From Caryophanales bacterium UBA6259 (GTDB lineage: Bacteria > Bacillota > Bacilli > Tepidibacillales > Tepidibacillaceae), in the NCBI GenBank assembly GCA_002441135.1, contig DJVJ01000038.1, positions 212,359-276,358 of the forward strand: DNA of 64,000 bases, read 5' to 3'. The notes under the pieces are model-generated. The model worked only from the letters and a program-made list of their open reading frames with translations, ran no database searches and was not told where the DNA came from. The translations under genes were made by a program, and so were the position numbers. Shown here piece after piece: positions 9,506 to 18,729 of this stretch; the first letter of the stretch is position 1; each line of letters opens with the position of its first letter.

Positions 9506-10409
9506 TATTTGGACACATATGATATATGGGGAACAGGTCGCGAAGAAGGCTGGTATTTCATTTGATGCTTCTTATCAAAATGTTTTTCGTTTTGGCTGCC
9601 AGGGACCAGACCCATTCTTTTATTATAATTTTTGGCCATGGAAAAAAGAAAAAGCACCAGTGAGAATTGGTGGCATGATTCATAAACAAAATTGTGGTAC
9701 CTTTTTGCTGAAAATGCTTCAATACGCAAAGGAAAGTCAAGATAAGCTTTTACAAGCCTATGTACTTGGCTTTGTGGCACATCATTTATTAGATCGGAAT
9801 GCACATCCATATATTATTTATAAATCGGGAGAAGAGGGGAATAAGCATCAGCTTTTAGAGAATATCATCGATACCTTAATCTTAAAAAAATATCATGGAC
9901 TTGATACTTGGAAAAAACCAGTTTATAAGGAAATTGAAATAGGTAAGCTTTTACCCCATTCGATTCGGAAAATGCTGACAAGCCTTATTAAAGAGATTCA
10001 TCAAGTAGAAGATGAAAACCTTGAACAAATTATTAGTAAATCCTATCAGGATATGATTCTTGCTCTAAAGGTATTATTTGATCCAACAGGGATTAAGCAT
10101 AAGCTTCTAAGAAAACAAATAGAACCATTTTCATATTCTAAACATATTCCAGATAAGGATTATTTAAATCTACAAAAGACGGAATGGTATCATCCAGCAG
10201 ATTTAAACGAGAAAAGTAATGAAAGCTTTTATGAGATCTTTGATCGAGCATTGAATGAGGGATTACCTCTATTTAAGGAAATTAATCAATACTTTCATGG
10301 GCAGGATAATTTAGCCTCTATTGAAAAATTGCTCAGCAATATCTCCTATGAAACAGGTAAGGATTGTAGTTTTGAGCTAGAACATCGTTACTTCGATCCA
10401 ATTATTTAA
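9492..10409 (+). CDS. Zinc-dependent phospholipase C-like protein
   Basis: This 305-residue protein resembles the Zn_dep_PLPC family (prokaryotic phospholipase C-related). Likely metal ligands are His9 in WTHMIYGE, Asp38 in GCQGPDPFF and the His pair in FVAHHLLDRNAHP (about residues 96-108). Unlike secreted phospholipases it has no signal peptide, so it is probably cytoplasmic; many such bacterial homologues have no tested substrate. It starts inside the end of the upstream MFS gene, which suggests co-expression. A terminator follows closely. Confidence 0.8.
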   Translation: MKLPNIWTHMIYGEQVAKKAGISFDASYQNVFRFGCQGPDPFFYYNFWPWKKEKAPVRIGGMIHKQNCGTFLLKMLQYAKESQDKLLQAYVLGFVAHHLLDRNAHPYIIYKSGEEGNKHQLLENIIDTLILKKYHGLDTWKKPVYKEIEIGKLLPHSIRKMLTSLIKEIHQVEDENLEQIISKSYQDMILALKVLFDPTGIKHKLLRKQIEPFSYSKHIPDKDYLNLQKTEWYHPADLNEKSNESFYEIFDRALNEGLPLFKEINQYFHGQDNLASIEKLLSNISYETGKDCSFELEHRYFDPII

Positions 10410-10427
10410 AGTATAAAAAAATTAACA

Positions 10428-10460
10428 AAAATAGCAGGGTGTCCCCCTGTTATTTTTAAA
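10428..10460 (+). terminator. Intrinsic terminator
   Basis: AAAATAGCAGGG pairs with CCCTGTTATTTT (one G-T pair) around a short loop, followed by a T-rich tail. It ends the MFS/phospholipase unit. Confidence 0.8.
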
Positions 10461-10511
10461 ATGTATTAGAGGTTGAGGAAAGTATTCCAACTGGAATTGG
10501 AGTTGTGAACG

Positions 10512-11177
10512 TTGATTGAAAATAGGACATTGCATATTTTAAATGGGCAAGAAATGTATGATTATTTTCAAAAAAACAATTTTCTTGCACAAGAATTGAT
10601 GATTCCCTTTAACGAGGCTATGTGTTATGGAAGTACAAGTAGTGACATATTTTCAAATGATTTCTCCGAAATACGTTCGAAAGTTCATCAAGTTGCAATT
10701 GAAGAATATGAGTATATTACTTTAAAGCCATTACAAGCTCTGTTTGAGGAAATGTTCACTCGTATCGTATTATGGTTTGATACCGATATGTTTTGCCAAA
10801 TCAATCTCCTCACTATTCTTGCTTGGTTAGATCAGACTAATTATAAAGGAACTATTGAACTTCAAATAGTTGGTGATCAGTATAAACCAGTGGCTTGGTT
10901 TGCCATAGAGGCTGATGGGTATTATGCAATATACGAACAAGTTTTAATTCAAAAAACAATTCAAAAATATGTTCATCTTGACCCTTTAAGGAAGGGAATT
11001 GAATTATATTTAAACTATCTTAATAAAGAAAGTGATCTTATGTTGTATATTCAAAAGCACATTGATGTTTCAGATAATGAACTTGTTCCTGAACTACTCG
11101 AGAAATTTAAACATTATGGATTAGGAGATAGCCAATACTTCAAAATAATTCAAAATTATCGCGAAAATCACCTTTAA
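10512..11177 (+). CDS. DUF1835-like hypothetical protein
   Basis: This 221-residue cytoplasmic protein begins with LHILNGQEMYDYF and contains FNEAMCYG and a central WFDTDMFCQINLL block. These features recall the DUF1835 group, whose members start with a similar strand/NG motif and a conserved acidic-Cys patch. The function of that group is not established. The start is a TTG with GGAG 9 nt upstream; no ATG gives a comparable start. No membrane segment is visible. It stands alone between a terminator and a convergent gene. Confidence 0.65.
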   Translation: MIENRTLHILNGQEMYDYFQKNNFLAQELMIPFNEAMCYGSTSSDIFSNDFSEIRSKVHQVAIEEYEYITLKPLQALFEEMFTRIVLWFDTDMFCQINLLTILAWLDQTNYKGTIELQIVGDQYKPVAWFAIEADGYYAIYEQVLIQKTIQKYVHLDPLRKGIELYLNYLNKESDLMLYIQKHIDVSDNELVPELLEKFKHYGLGDSQYFKIIQNYRENHL

Positions 11178-11208
11178 AATTTATTCAAAAGGTTAGCTGC
11201 ACTTATTT

Positions 11209-11241
11209 CGGAAAGGAAAATCTTATACTTTTCTTTCCGAT
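11209..11241. repeat. Inverted repeat in a convergent gap
   Basis: TCGGAAAG...CTTTCCGA forms a long imperfect hairpin between two convergent genes. It has no T tract right after it on the plus strand, so it may be part of a compound bidirectional terminator. Confidence 0.45.
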
Positions 11242-11242
11242 A

Positions 11243-11279
11243 AAAAAAAAGACCAAATCATATGCGATTTAGTCTTTTG
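11243..11279 (-). terminator. Terminator of the UMF1-type MFS gene
   Basis: On the minus strand AAAAGACTAAATC pairs with GATTTGGTCTTTT around a 6-nt loop, and a run of nine T follows. It lies just after the stop of the gene to the right. Confidence 0.85.
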
Positions 11280-11302
11280 GTTGGTGCGCTTTTTAACTAG
11301 AA

Positions 11303-12565
11303 TCACAGCGCCTCTCTTTGACCCTTTTCAATATCTACCTTTGTTAAAATCCATATACCTACAAGGAAGAAAATAACTAATGATACTATTCCGTATCGGC
11401 TTGATCCAGTTAATTGCCCAACAAGTCCAAAGATAAACGGCCCAAAAATAGCGGAGAATTTGCTTGAAATCCCGAAAAAGCCGAAGAATTCAGCAGATTT
11501 CGTTTTAGGAACCATACTGCCAAAGATGGAGCGGCTAATTGCCTGACTACCTCCTTGAACTAAACCGACTGCTGCAGCAAGTAGATAAAAATGAATTGCT
11601 GATTGCATGAAATATCCAATAACAACAATTACGACATACATCCATAATGAAAGATAAAGTGAATTCTTGGAGCCAATTTTTCCAGCAAGCTTACCAAAAA
11701 CAATAGTTAATGGGAAGCCAACAAATTGAGTGATTAAAAGGGCAATGATTAAATCGTTGGTTCCAATCCCGATTTCCTTGCCATAAATCGTGGCCATTTT
11801 TATAATGGTACTAATTCCATCGTTATATAACCAAAAAGCGATTAAAAACTTTAATAATTCCTGATACCGCTTAATTTCTTTAAAGGTAGCTGTTACTCTT
11901 GTGATTGCTACAGAAACATATGCTTTGGTGTTAACCTCTTTTTTAGCGGTGCTTCGATCTTCTTTTACATATAAAAAGAAAGGAGTGGAAAATAATAGCC
12001 ACCAAATTCCTACAGATAAAAAGGATAAACGAGTTGCAGTTAAGGTATCTGGTATTCCGAATAAGGCTGGCTTCATAATCATTGCAATGTTAAGAAGTAG
12101 GAGTAGTCCTCCACCAATATAGCCATAAGAATACCCTTTCGCAGAAACATAGTCCATCTCTTTCTGAGGAACAATCTCTGGTAAAAAAGCATCATAAAAT
12201 ATATTGCCGCCAGAAAATCCAATCATTCCTAGAATATATAAACCAGAAACCCAAAGATATTGACCTTCACCTGTAAAAAATAAAAGAATACTAGAAATAG
12301 AGCCAATTAAGATAAATACAGATAAAAAGCGTTTTTTCGCTCGTGAATAATCTGCCATTGCACCAAGAATAGGAGCTAAAAACGCTACTAATAGCATACC
12401 AATGGATTGAGTATAGCCCCAATAAGCGGTTGCAGTGTTTCCTTCAAGGTTTTTTCCAGCGACATCCATAAAATATATGGGTAAAACTGCTGCCATAATC
12501 GTTGTTGCAAAAGCGGAATTTGCCCAGTCATACATTGTCCATCCAAATACAGCTTTTTTGTTCAT
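11303..12565 (-). CDS. UMF1/Atg22-type MFS transporter
   Basis: This encodes 420 residues with about 12 membrane segments. The N-terminus, FGWTMYDWANSAFATTIMAA, is the hallmark of the UMF1 (vacuole effluxer Atg22-like) branch of the major facilitator superfamily. The yeast relative exports amino acids from the vacuole; bacterial substrates are unknown. An upstream frame start would add 12 residues, but those codons include the GAGGAG ribosome binding site, so the ATG at 12565 is preferred. It is convergent with the DUF1835-like gene and divergent from dinB. Confidence 0.88.
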   Translation of the reverse strand: MNKKAVFGWTMYDWANSAFATTIMAAVLPIYFMDVAGKNLEGNTATAYWGYTQSIGMLLVAFLAPILGAMADYSRAKKRFLSVFILIGSISSILLFFTGEGQYLWVSGLYILGMIGFSGGNIFYDAFLPEIVPQKEMDYVSAKGYSYGYIGGGLLLLLNIAMIMKPALFGIPDTLTATRLSFLSVGIWWLLFSTPFFLYVKEDRSTAKKEVNTKAYVSVAITRVTATFKEIKRYQELLKFLIAFWLYNDGISTIIKMATIYGKEIGIGTNDLIIALLITQFVGFPLTIVFGKLAGKIGSKNSLYLSLWMYVVIVVIGYFMQSAIHFYLLAAAVGLVQGGSQAISRSIFGSMVPKTKSAEFFGFFGISSKFSAIFGPFIFGLVGQLTGSSRYGIVSLVIFFLVGIWILTKVDIEKGQREAL

Positions 12566-12724
12566 TTTTTTAACTCCTCTCATACCTACTAGTAATATCA
12601 TATCATTTCATAATTTTCCAAACTAGATAAATTTTCTAATTATGACATAATCAGTTTGTGGTCTGATACAATAAATATAATTACGATTTGAAATCTATTA
12701 AACTAATGAATAATGGTGAGAAAG

Positions 12725-14005
12725 ATGATGATGAAAACTAAAAATCGAGTTATTCTTCATATTGATATGAATGCTTTTTATTGCTCTGTTCATGAGGCAG
12801 TAGAGCCGGAAAAGTATAAGGGAAAATCAATCGCGGTGGCTGGTAGTGAAGAGCTGAGAAAAGGAGTAATTGTAACCTCCTCTTATACAGCGAGAGCCAA
12901 TGGGGTGAAGACAGGGATGCTAGTAAGTCAGGGGCGGAAACTAGATCCTAATTTAATCATTATTCCTCCTAATTTTGATTTATATCGTCATTATTCTCGT
13001 GAATTTATGAAAATTGTTTATCAGTTTTCACCTATGATAGAAGAGGCATCGATTGATGAGTGCTATCTTGATATTAGTGGTTCTTCTCAATTTGGTCATC
13101 CACTTGAGATAGCAGAAAAAATTCAACAGCAAATTAAAGACCAATTAGGTTTACCTTGCTCCATTGGGATTGGCCCAAATAAATTATTAGCAAAAATGGG
13201 CTCTGATATGAAAAAACCAAATGGAATTACCATTTTAAGAAAAAGGGAGTTTCCTAAATTATTTTGGAGTAAGCCAACCAATGCACTTTTTGGGATTGGA
13301 AAACGTTCTGCAGAAAGGCTGGAAAAGCTAGGAATAAAAACCATCGGTGAGCTTGCACAGGCAGATGAAGAGCGTCTGAAAAAGGAATTTGGTATTTTAG
13401 GAGCGCATTTAAAAAATTCAGCCAATGGAGTTGATCATTCGCCAGTTGTAGTGGAGACTGAGGCGAATAAATCCATCGGTCATACGACTACATTGCCAAA
13501 GGATATAAGGAACCTAAAGGAGGCATATTCCGTATTTTTAGGTTTGGCAGACCAAGTGACAAGAAGGATGAGGAAACAGCAGCTATTATCATCCACCATT
13601 CAAATCACCATCCGATATTCTGACCGGAAAACCATTACTAGATCGATAACCATTGAGCAACCTACTGAAGAAATGAATACAGTCTACAAAGTGGCATGTC
13701 AATTATTTGATCAATTTTGGAATAGTGAGCCTGTTCGACTTTTAGGAATTACATTGCAAAACCTTCGAATAAAGGAGGAAACAGGCATACAATTAGACAT
13801 TTTTAATTACCAAGAACAGCCTAAAAAGGAAAGCTTAAATAAAATTATGGACCAATTAAGAGATAAATACGGTGAAAATACCATTATCACTGCTGGGATG
13901 AAAGGGATTGAATCAGGCGAACGATTAAGAAATACAAAAGCAAGAGGAACTTCACTTCAAAAGGATTATCTTAAACTTAATCCAATTCAAAAGAAAGACA
14001 ATTAA
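12725..14005 (+). CDS. dinB: DNA polymerase IV (Y family)
   Basis: This translesion polymerase of about 426 residues shows the Y-family motifs: HIDMNAFYCSV (catalytic Asp and steric Tyr region), YSREFMKIVYQFSP and EEASIDECYLD with the catalytic Asp-Glu pair, then helix-hairpin-helix and little-finger regions. Near the C-terminus, QLDIF matches the beta-clamp binding motif. Such enzymes extend past damaged template bases. Three consecutive ATG codons (12725-12733) follow a GGTGAG; the further upstream ATG at 12713 would place the RBS inside the gene, so I start at 12725. No LexA box was identified. A terminator follows. Confidence 0.93.
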   Translation: MMMKTKNRVILHIDMNAFYCSVHEAVEPEKYKGKSIAVAGSEELRKGVIVTSSYTARANGVKTGMLVSQGRKLDPNLIIIPPNFDLYRHYSREFMKIVYQFSPMIEEASIDECYLDISGSSQFGHPLEIAEKIQQQIKDQLGLPCSIGIGPNKLLAKMGSDMKKPNGITILRKREFPKLFWSKPTNALFGIGKRSAERLEKLGIKTIGELAQADEERLKKEFGILGAHLKNSANGVDHSPVVVETEANKSIGHTTTLPKDIRNLKEAYSVFLGLADQVTRRMRKQQLLSSTIQITIRYSDRKTITRSITIEQPTEEMNTVYKVACQLFDQFWNSEPVRLLGITLQNLRIKEETGIQLDIFNYQEQPKKESLNKIMDQLRDKYGENTIITAGMKGIESGERLRNTKARGTSLQKDYLKLNPIQKKDN

Positions 14006-14067
14006 AATAAAATATAGGTCATTATTTATACCTATCGATATAGAAATTTAGGGTAATGTGATGAATC

Positions 14068-14104
14068 GGACTTAGATTAAATAAAAATCTAAGTCCTTTT
14101 TTTC
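14068..14104 (+). terminator. Terminator of dinB
   Basis: The 11-bp perfect stem GGACTTAGATT/AATCTAAGTCC is followed by eight T. Confidence 0.9.
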
Positions 14105-14175
14105 TACTTAGATAAACTTTCCTTCAAAAAAAACTATATAAAAGGTATTTTTTTTAATATAATATTAATTAAATG

Positions 14176-14190
14176 AATATTCTTAATATT
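14176..14190. promoter_or_regulatory. Possible CodY-like box
   Basis: AATATTCTTAATATT matches 12 of 15 positions of the CodY consensus (AATTTTCWGAAAATT) and lies 26 nt before the first gene of the branched-chain acyl-CoA operon. The region is very AT-rich, so such a match can arise by chance. Confidence 0.3.
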
Positions 14191-14215
14191 CTGTAATAAT
14201 TTGGAGGGGTGAATA

Positions 14216-15364
14216 ATGGACTTTGAATTGACTAAAGATCAAAAAATGATAAAGGACATGGTTCGAAAATTTGCCGAGAATGAAATAAGGCCCAAGGCCG
14301 AACATGTAGATAAAACAGGCGAGTTTCCGATTGAGACGTTTGAAAAAATGGGTGAATTAGGTTTATTGGGCATTCCTTTTCCAGAAAAGTATGGTGGTGC
14401 GGGTGGAGATACTCTTTCTTATATCCTCGCAGTGGAAGAGGTTGGTAGAGCTTGTGGCAGTACTGGCCTAAGTTATGCAGCAGCCGTATCTCTTGGTGCT
14501 AGCCCGATTTATTACTTTGGTACTGAGGAGCAAAAGGAAAAGTATTTAATCCCCTTAGCTAGTGGTGAAGCATTAGGAGCGTTTGGATTAACAGAGCCGA
14601 ATGCAGGCTCTGATGCTGGTGGTACGAAAACAACAGCAGTTTTAAAAGGGGATTATTATGTAATTAATGGAGAAAAAATCTTTATAACCAATGCGAGCTA
14701 TGCCAAAACGATAATTGTAACCGCTGTCACGGGTAAGGATGAACGAGGGAAGAATATTGTTTCTGCAATCATTGTACCTACAGATACTCCTGGACTAACC
14801 ATTACTAGTAACTATGACAAAATGGGCGTTAGAGGCTCGAATACCACGGAAATCATTTTGGAGAATGTTGAGGTACCAAGGGATAATTTATTGGGAGATC
14901 CCAATAAGGGATTTAAACAGTTTTTATATACCTTAGATGGCGGAAGAATATCCATTGGAGCCCTTTCCTTAGGAATTGCTCAAGCAGCTTATGAGGCAGC
15001 ATTAAAGTATTCTCAAGAACGAATTCAGTTTGGACACACCCTTTCCAAGTTTCAAGCCATTCAATTTAAGCTAGCTGATATGGCAATGGAGATTGAATTA
15101 GCTCGTAATATGATTTATAAGACAGCGTGGTTAAAGGATAAAGGGAAACCTTTTACTAAAGAGGCCGCCATTGCGAAATTATTCGCTTCTGAGACTGCTT
15201 TTAGAGTTTCTAATCAAGCGATTCAGATTCACGGTGGAAACGGTTATATGAGAGAATATGCGGTTGAGCGTTATTTGCGTGATGCCAAATTAATGGAAAT
15301 CGGTGAAGGAACATCAGAAATACAGAGAATGGTTATAGCAAGACAGATTTTGACAAATGAGTAG
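14216..15364 (+). CDS. yngJ: Acyl-CoA dehydrogenase (YngJ-like)
   Basis: This flavoprotein of 382 residues oxidises an acyl-CoA to the trans-2-enoyl-CoA with FAD. It shows the usual blocks: FGLTEPNAGSDAG (FAD/substrate), GVRGSNTTEI, QFGHTLSKFQAIQ and the C-terminal GEGTSEIQRMVIA. The catalytic base appears to be the Glu of EGTSEI, as in short-chain and branched-chain enzymes; the helix-G position used by isovaleryl-CoA dehydrogenases has no Glu. The operon context (biotin-dependent carboxylase, HMG-CoA lyase) still points to leucine/isovalerate breakdown. TTGGAGGGGTG gives a strong RBS. It heads the six-gene operon. Confidence 0.9.
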   Translation: MDFELTKDQKMIKDMVRKFAENEIRPKAEHVDKTGEFPIETFEKMGELGLLGIPFPEKYGGAGGDTLSYILAVEEVGRACGSTGLSYAAAVSLGASPIYYFGTEEQKEKYLIPLASGEALGAFGLTEPNAGSDAGGTKTTAVLKGDYYVINGEKIFITNASYAKTIIVTAVTGKDERGKNIVSAIIVPTDTPGLTITSNYDKMGVRGSNTTEIILENVEVPRDNLLGDPNKGFKQFLYTLDGGRISIGALSLGIAQAAYEAALKYSQERIQFGHTLSKFQAIQFKLADMAMEIELARNMIYKTAWLKDKGKPFTKEAAIAKLFASETAFRVSNQAIQIHGGNGYMREYAVERYLRDAKLMEIGEGTSEIQRMVIARQILTNE

Positions 15365-15388
15365 AAAACAGGTTTAGGAGTGGAGAGG

Positions 15389-16735
15389 ATGTTTAAAAAA
15401 ATTCTTATTGCCAATCGTGGTGAAATTGCACTTCGTGTAATAAAAACCTGCAAATTAATGGGAATCAGTACTGTAGCAATATATTCAGAGGCAGATCAGA
15501 AATCCCTTCATGTGAGATTAGCAGATGAAGCATATTTTGTCGGGGGTTCACGGGTGAAGGATAGCTATTTAAATATCGACAAGATACTAGAGATTGCTAA
15601 AGAATCAAATGCAGAGGCAATTCATCCTGGTTATGGGCTATTGTCTGAGAATCCGGATTTTGCAAGAAAATGTGAGCAGTCGGGATTAGTATTTATCGGT
15701 CCAAAACCAGAGGTCATTGCACAAATGGGAAGTAAAATAGAGTCTAGAAAAATGATGGAGAAGGCTGGAATCCCTATTGTACCTGGAATTACTACCTCCA
15801 TAGAAAATAGTAGTGAAGCTATTCTTGCAGCAAATGAGATCGGCTATCCTATTATGTTGAAGGCATCTGCAGGTGGTGGAGGTATAGGTATGCAAATCGC
15901 ACATAACGAGGAGGAATTAATCGCTGCCTTTGAGGGAAATAAAAAACGTGCCCAAGACTTCTTTGGTAATGGAGAAATGTATTTAGAAAAGTATATTGAA
16001 AGCCCTAGGCATATTGAAATTCAAGTGCTAGCAGATCAACAAGGAAACTCGGTTTATCTTTGGGAACGAGAATGCTCTATTCAACGAAGACATCAAAAAG
16101 TGGTTGAGGAAGCTCCATCTAGCTTCATAGACGAAGAAACTAGATGGAAAATGGGAGAGACAGCGATGAAAGCTGTAAAATCACTAGGCTACGATAACGC
16201 TGGAACGATTGAATTTTTGGTAGATAAGAATAAAAAATTCTACTTTTTAGAAATGAACACTCGTTTACAGGTCGAGCATCCTGTTACTGAAGAAATCACT
16301 GGAATAGATCTTGTGATGGAGCAAATAAAGATCGCTTATGGGGAGAGTATTGCTTACTCACAAAAGGATATTCAAAGAAAAGGTCATGCGATTGAAGTTC
16401 GAATTTATGCAGAGGATCCAAAAACTTTCTTTCCTTCTCCCGGTAAAATTACTAAATTAAGAATTCCAGAGGGTTCACAAATCCGTCATGAGTTAGGCAT
16501 TGAAGAGAACTCGGTTGTTACCCCTTTTTATGACCCGATGATTGGAAAGCTAATTGTAACAGGCGCTAATCGTACTGAGGCTATAGAAAATTTACAGTCC
16601 GCACTGAAGAACTATGAAATAGAGGGGATAAAGACAAATATTACGATGCTTAAAGAAGTAATCGCACATCCTGCTTTTCGTTATGGAGATACAACCACTG
16701 ATTTTATCACCAAATATATTGCTAACAAAAAATAA
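15389..16735 (+). CDS. yngH: Biotin carboxylase subunit of an acyl-CoA carboxylase (YngH-like)
   Basis: This encodes 448 residues, the normal biotin carboxylase length. It starts with MFKKILIANRGEIALRV; the ATP-grasp glycine loop KASAGGGGIGM lies near residue 155, and the EMNTRLQVEHPVTE block with metal and bicarbonate residues follows. It carboxylates biotin on the small carrier encoded next, using ATP and bicarbonate. A GTG nine nt upstream is an alternative start, but AGGAG overlaps it and fits the ATG at 15389. Sited within the leucine-type operon, it most likely serves methylcrotonyl-CoA carboxylase rather than fatty acid synthesis. Confidence 0.9.
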   Translation: MFKKILIANRGEIALRVIKTCKLMGISTVAIYSEADQKSLHVRLADEAYFVGGSRVKDSYLNIDKILEIAKESNAEAIHPGYGLLSENPDFARKCEQSGLVFIGPKPEVIAQMGSKIESRKMMEKAGIPIVPGITTSIENSSEAILAANEIGYPIMLKASAGGGGIGMQIAHNEEELIAAFEGNKKRAQDFFGNGEMYLEKYIESPRHIEIQVLADQQGNSVYLWERECSIQRRHQKVVEEAPSSFIDEETRWKMGETAMKAVKSLGYDNAGTIEFLVDKNKKFYFLEMNTRLQVEHPVTEEITGIDLVMEQIKIAYGESIAYSQKDIQRKGHAIEVRIYAEDPKTFFPSPGKITKLRIPEGSQIRHELGIEENSVVTPFYDPMIGKLIVTGANRTEAIENLQSALKNYEIEGIKTNITMLKEVIAHPAFRYGDTTTDFITKYIANKK

Positions 16736-16781
16736 ATATAATTTAAGATGATTTTAAATTTAGATAAAGGAGAGGGTTTAA

Positions 16782-16997
16782 TTGAGTAAGGTAATTACAA
16801 ATATGGCAGGTAACGTATGGAAGGTGCTAGTGAATATAGGAGACAAGGTGGAAGAAGGGCAAAGTGTTGTTATTCTTGAATCAATGAAAATGGAAATCCA
16901 TGTAACTGCTGATGAGCCAGGCATTGTAAAAGAGTTAAAGGTGAATGAAGGAGATTTTGTAGACGATGGAGATATCATCCTTGAACTAGAGTACTAG
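16782..16997 (+). CDS. yngHB: Biotin carboxyl carrier protein (YngHB-like)
   Basis: This 71-residue stand-alone biotinyl domain carries the signature ESMKMEI, with Lys36 as the expected biotinylation site. It shuttles carboxyl groups between the biotin carboxylase upstream and the carboxyltransferase downstream. The start is TTG with AAGGAGAGGG upstream. A separate gene for this tiny carrier, rather than a fusion, matches the yng arrangement of Bacillus. Confidence 0.93.
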   Translation: MSKVITNMAGNVWKVLVNIGDKVEEGQSVVILESMKMEIHVTADEPGIVKELKVNEGDFVDDGDIILELEY

Positions 16998-17017
16998 GAA
17001 TTTAAGGAGGAGCGTCT

Positions 17018-17914
17018 ATGAAATGGCCCAATGCAATTAAGGTAAAAGAGGTTGGTCCTCGTGATGGCCTACAAAACGAAGCGAATTTTATTTCAACAAA
17101 GGACAAAATTACCTGGATTGATCAGCTTTCTCATTCAGGACTTCCATATATTGAAGTAGCCTCCTTTGTTAATCCAAAGTGGATTCCCGCTTTGGCAGAT
17201 GCTATCGAGGTCGTTCAAGGTATTGAAAGAGTAGAAGGAGTAACCTATGCGGCATTAGTTCCCAATCAAAAGGGACTTGAAGGAGCCTTAAAAGCAAATA
17301 TTGATGAGGTATCCATCTTTATGTCTGCTAGTGAAACTCATAATTTAAAAAATATTAACAAATCGATAGAACAAACCTTCCCAATACTTAAAGGGGTAGT
17401 AACGGATTCGCTTGCAGCTAGTAAAAGTGTTCGTGGCTATGTATCTACGGTTTTTGGTTGCCCTTATGAGGGAGCTGTTCATGTTAATCAGTTGTTAAAG
17501 GTAGCGGAAAAGCTATTTGAAATGGGGGTTAGTGAGGTATCTCTTGGGGATACGATTGGAGTTGCAAATCCGAAGCAGGTAAATGAAGTATTAGAAGAAT
17601 TACTAAAATACTTCCCATCGGATAAATTAGCATTGCATTTCCATGATACCCGAGGAACAGCCTTAGCCAATATATTAGTTTCTATGGAAATGGGGATTAC
17701 CACCTTTGATAGTTCACTAGGAGGGCTTGGTGGCTGCCCATATGCTCCAGGTGCATCAGGAAATCTAGCAACAGATGACTTAATTTACATGCTAAATGGA
17801 ATGGGAGTTAGTACAGGAATTGATTTAGATAGATTACTAATCGCGGGTAAATATATTGAAGAGAAGGTAGGACGCACTCTTCCAAGCCATAATCTACAAG
17901 CTGCCAAATCGTAG
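17018..17914 (+). CDS. yngG: Hydroxymethylglutaryl-CoA lyase
   Basis: This 298-residue TIM-barrel enzyme cleaves 3-hydroxy-3-methylglutaryl-CoA to acetyl-CoA and acetoacetate, the last step of leucine catabolism. Visible motifs are VKEVGPRDGLQNE (substrate and metal Asp/Arg), LHFHDTRG with metal-binding histidines, and GGLGGCPYAPGASGN, which carries the active-site cysteine loop. TAAGGAGGAG precedes the ATG. It lies between the biotin carrier and the hydratase, with gaps of about 20 and 11 nt, so the genes form one transcript. Confidence 0.93.
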   Translation: MKWPNAIKVKEVGPRDGLQNEANFISTKDKITWIDQLSHSGLPYIEVASFVNPKWIPALADAIEVVQGIERVEGVTYAALVPNQKGLEGALKANIDEVSIFMSASETHNLKNINKSIEQTFPILKGVVTDSLAASKSVRGYVSTVFGCPYEGAVHVNQLLKVAEKLFEMGVSEVSLGDTIGVANPKQVNEVLEELLKYFPSDKLALHFHDTRGTALANILVSMEMGITTFDSSLGGLGGCPYAPGASGNLATDDLIYMLNGMGVSTGIDLDRLLIAGKYIEEKVGRTLPSHNLQAAKS

Positions 17915-17925
17915 GGGGGATTAAA

Positions 17926-18708
17926 TTGGATGGAAATTTAATTGTTAAAAGAATGGTAGATGGGATTGTAATCTTAACACTAAATCGGCCAGAGGCAGCC
18001 AATGCATTATCTGTAAGCTTATTAAAAGAAATAAAGGAAACATTAGTAGATTTCAAATATGATTCATCAATCAAATGTGTAATCGTGACAGGCCAAGGGG
18101 AAAAAGCATTTTGTGCTGGTGCAGATTTGAAAGAAAGAGCAGATATGGATCAGGAACAGGCTAGAAGAACAGTTAGCCTGATTAAAGAAGTAATTAATAG
18201 CTTTGAAGCATTACCAAAACCAGTAATTGCTGCGATTAATGGGGTGGCTCTTGGTGGTGGATTGGAATTGGCATTGGCTTGCGATATTCGAATTGCTGCA
18301 GATAGTGCTAAATTGGGCTTAACAGAAACTTCCCTTGCAATAATCCCTGGTGCTGGTGGAACCCAAAGACTATCTCGATTAATAGGAAAGGGTAAAGCGA
18401 AAGAACTTATTTTTACAGCAAGAAAGATTGATGCTATTGAAGCAGAAAAAATCGGCTTAGCGGAGTATGTTGTGCCCATAGATCAATTGTTAGATAAAGC
18501 ATTTGAGATTGCAGCTCAGATTGCGAAAAATGGTCCTATCGCAATTACACAAGCAAAGTTTGCCATAGATAAAGGATATGAAGTGGATTTGGCAACTGGA
18601 CTAGAAATTGAAGCAAAAGCATATGAAATAACAATACCGACAAAGGATCGGTTAGAGGGGCTAGCTGCCTTTAAAGAAAAGCGTCCACCGATTTATAAAG
18701 GACACTAA
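17926..18708 (+). CDS. yngF: Enoyl-CoA hydratase/methylglutaconyl-CoA hydratase (YngF-like)
   Basis: This crotonase-family enzyme of 260 residues has the two oxyanion-hole regions, AFCAGADLKERA (about 63-74) and ALGGGLELALACD, and a glutamate-bearing TETSLAIIPGAGGTQRL active-site block. By context it hydrates 3-methylglutaconyl-CoA to HMG-CoA, which the lyase upstream then cleaves. Family membership is clear; the exact substrate rests on the operon. The start is a TTG with GGGGG upstream. The ATG 4 nt further on is out of frame. Confidence 0.9.
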   Translation: MDGNLIVKRMVDGIVILTLNRPEAANALSVSLLKEIKETLVDFKYDSSIKCVIVTGQGEKAFCAGADLKERADMDQEQARRTVSLIKEVINSFEALPKPVIAAINGVALGGGLELALACDIRIAADSAKLGLTETSLAIIPGAGGTQRLSRLIGKGKAKELIFTARKIDAIEAEKIGLAEYVVPIDQLLDKAFEIAAQIAKNGPIAITQAKFAIDKGYEVDLATGLEIEAKAYEITIPTKDRLEGLAAFKEKRPPIYKGH

Positions 18709-18729
18709 GGAAAATAGGAGGGATTCACG

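Noticed and set aside
12713..12724. Longer N-terminus for DNA polymerase IV
   Set aside because: The GGTGAG ribosome binding site lies within these codons, so translation more likely starts after it.
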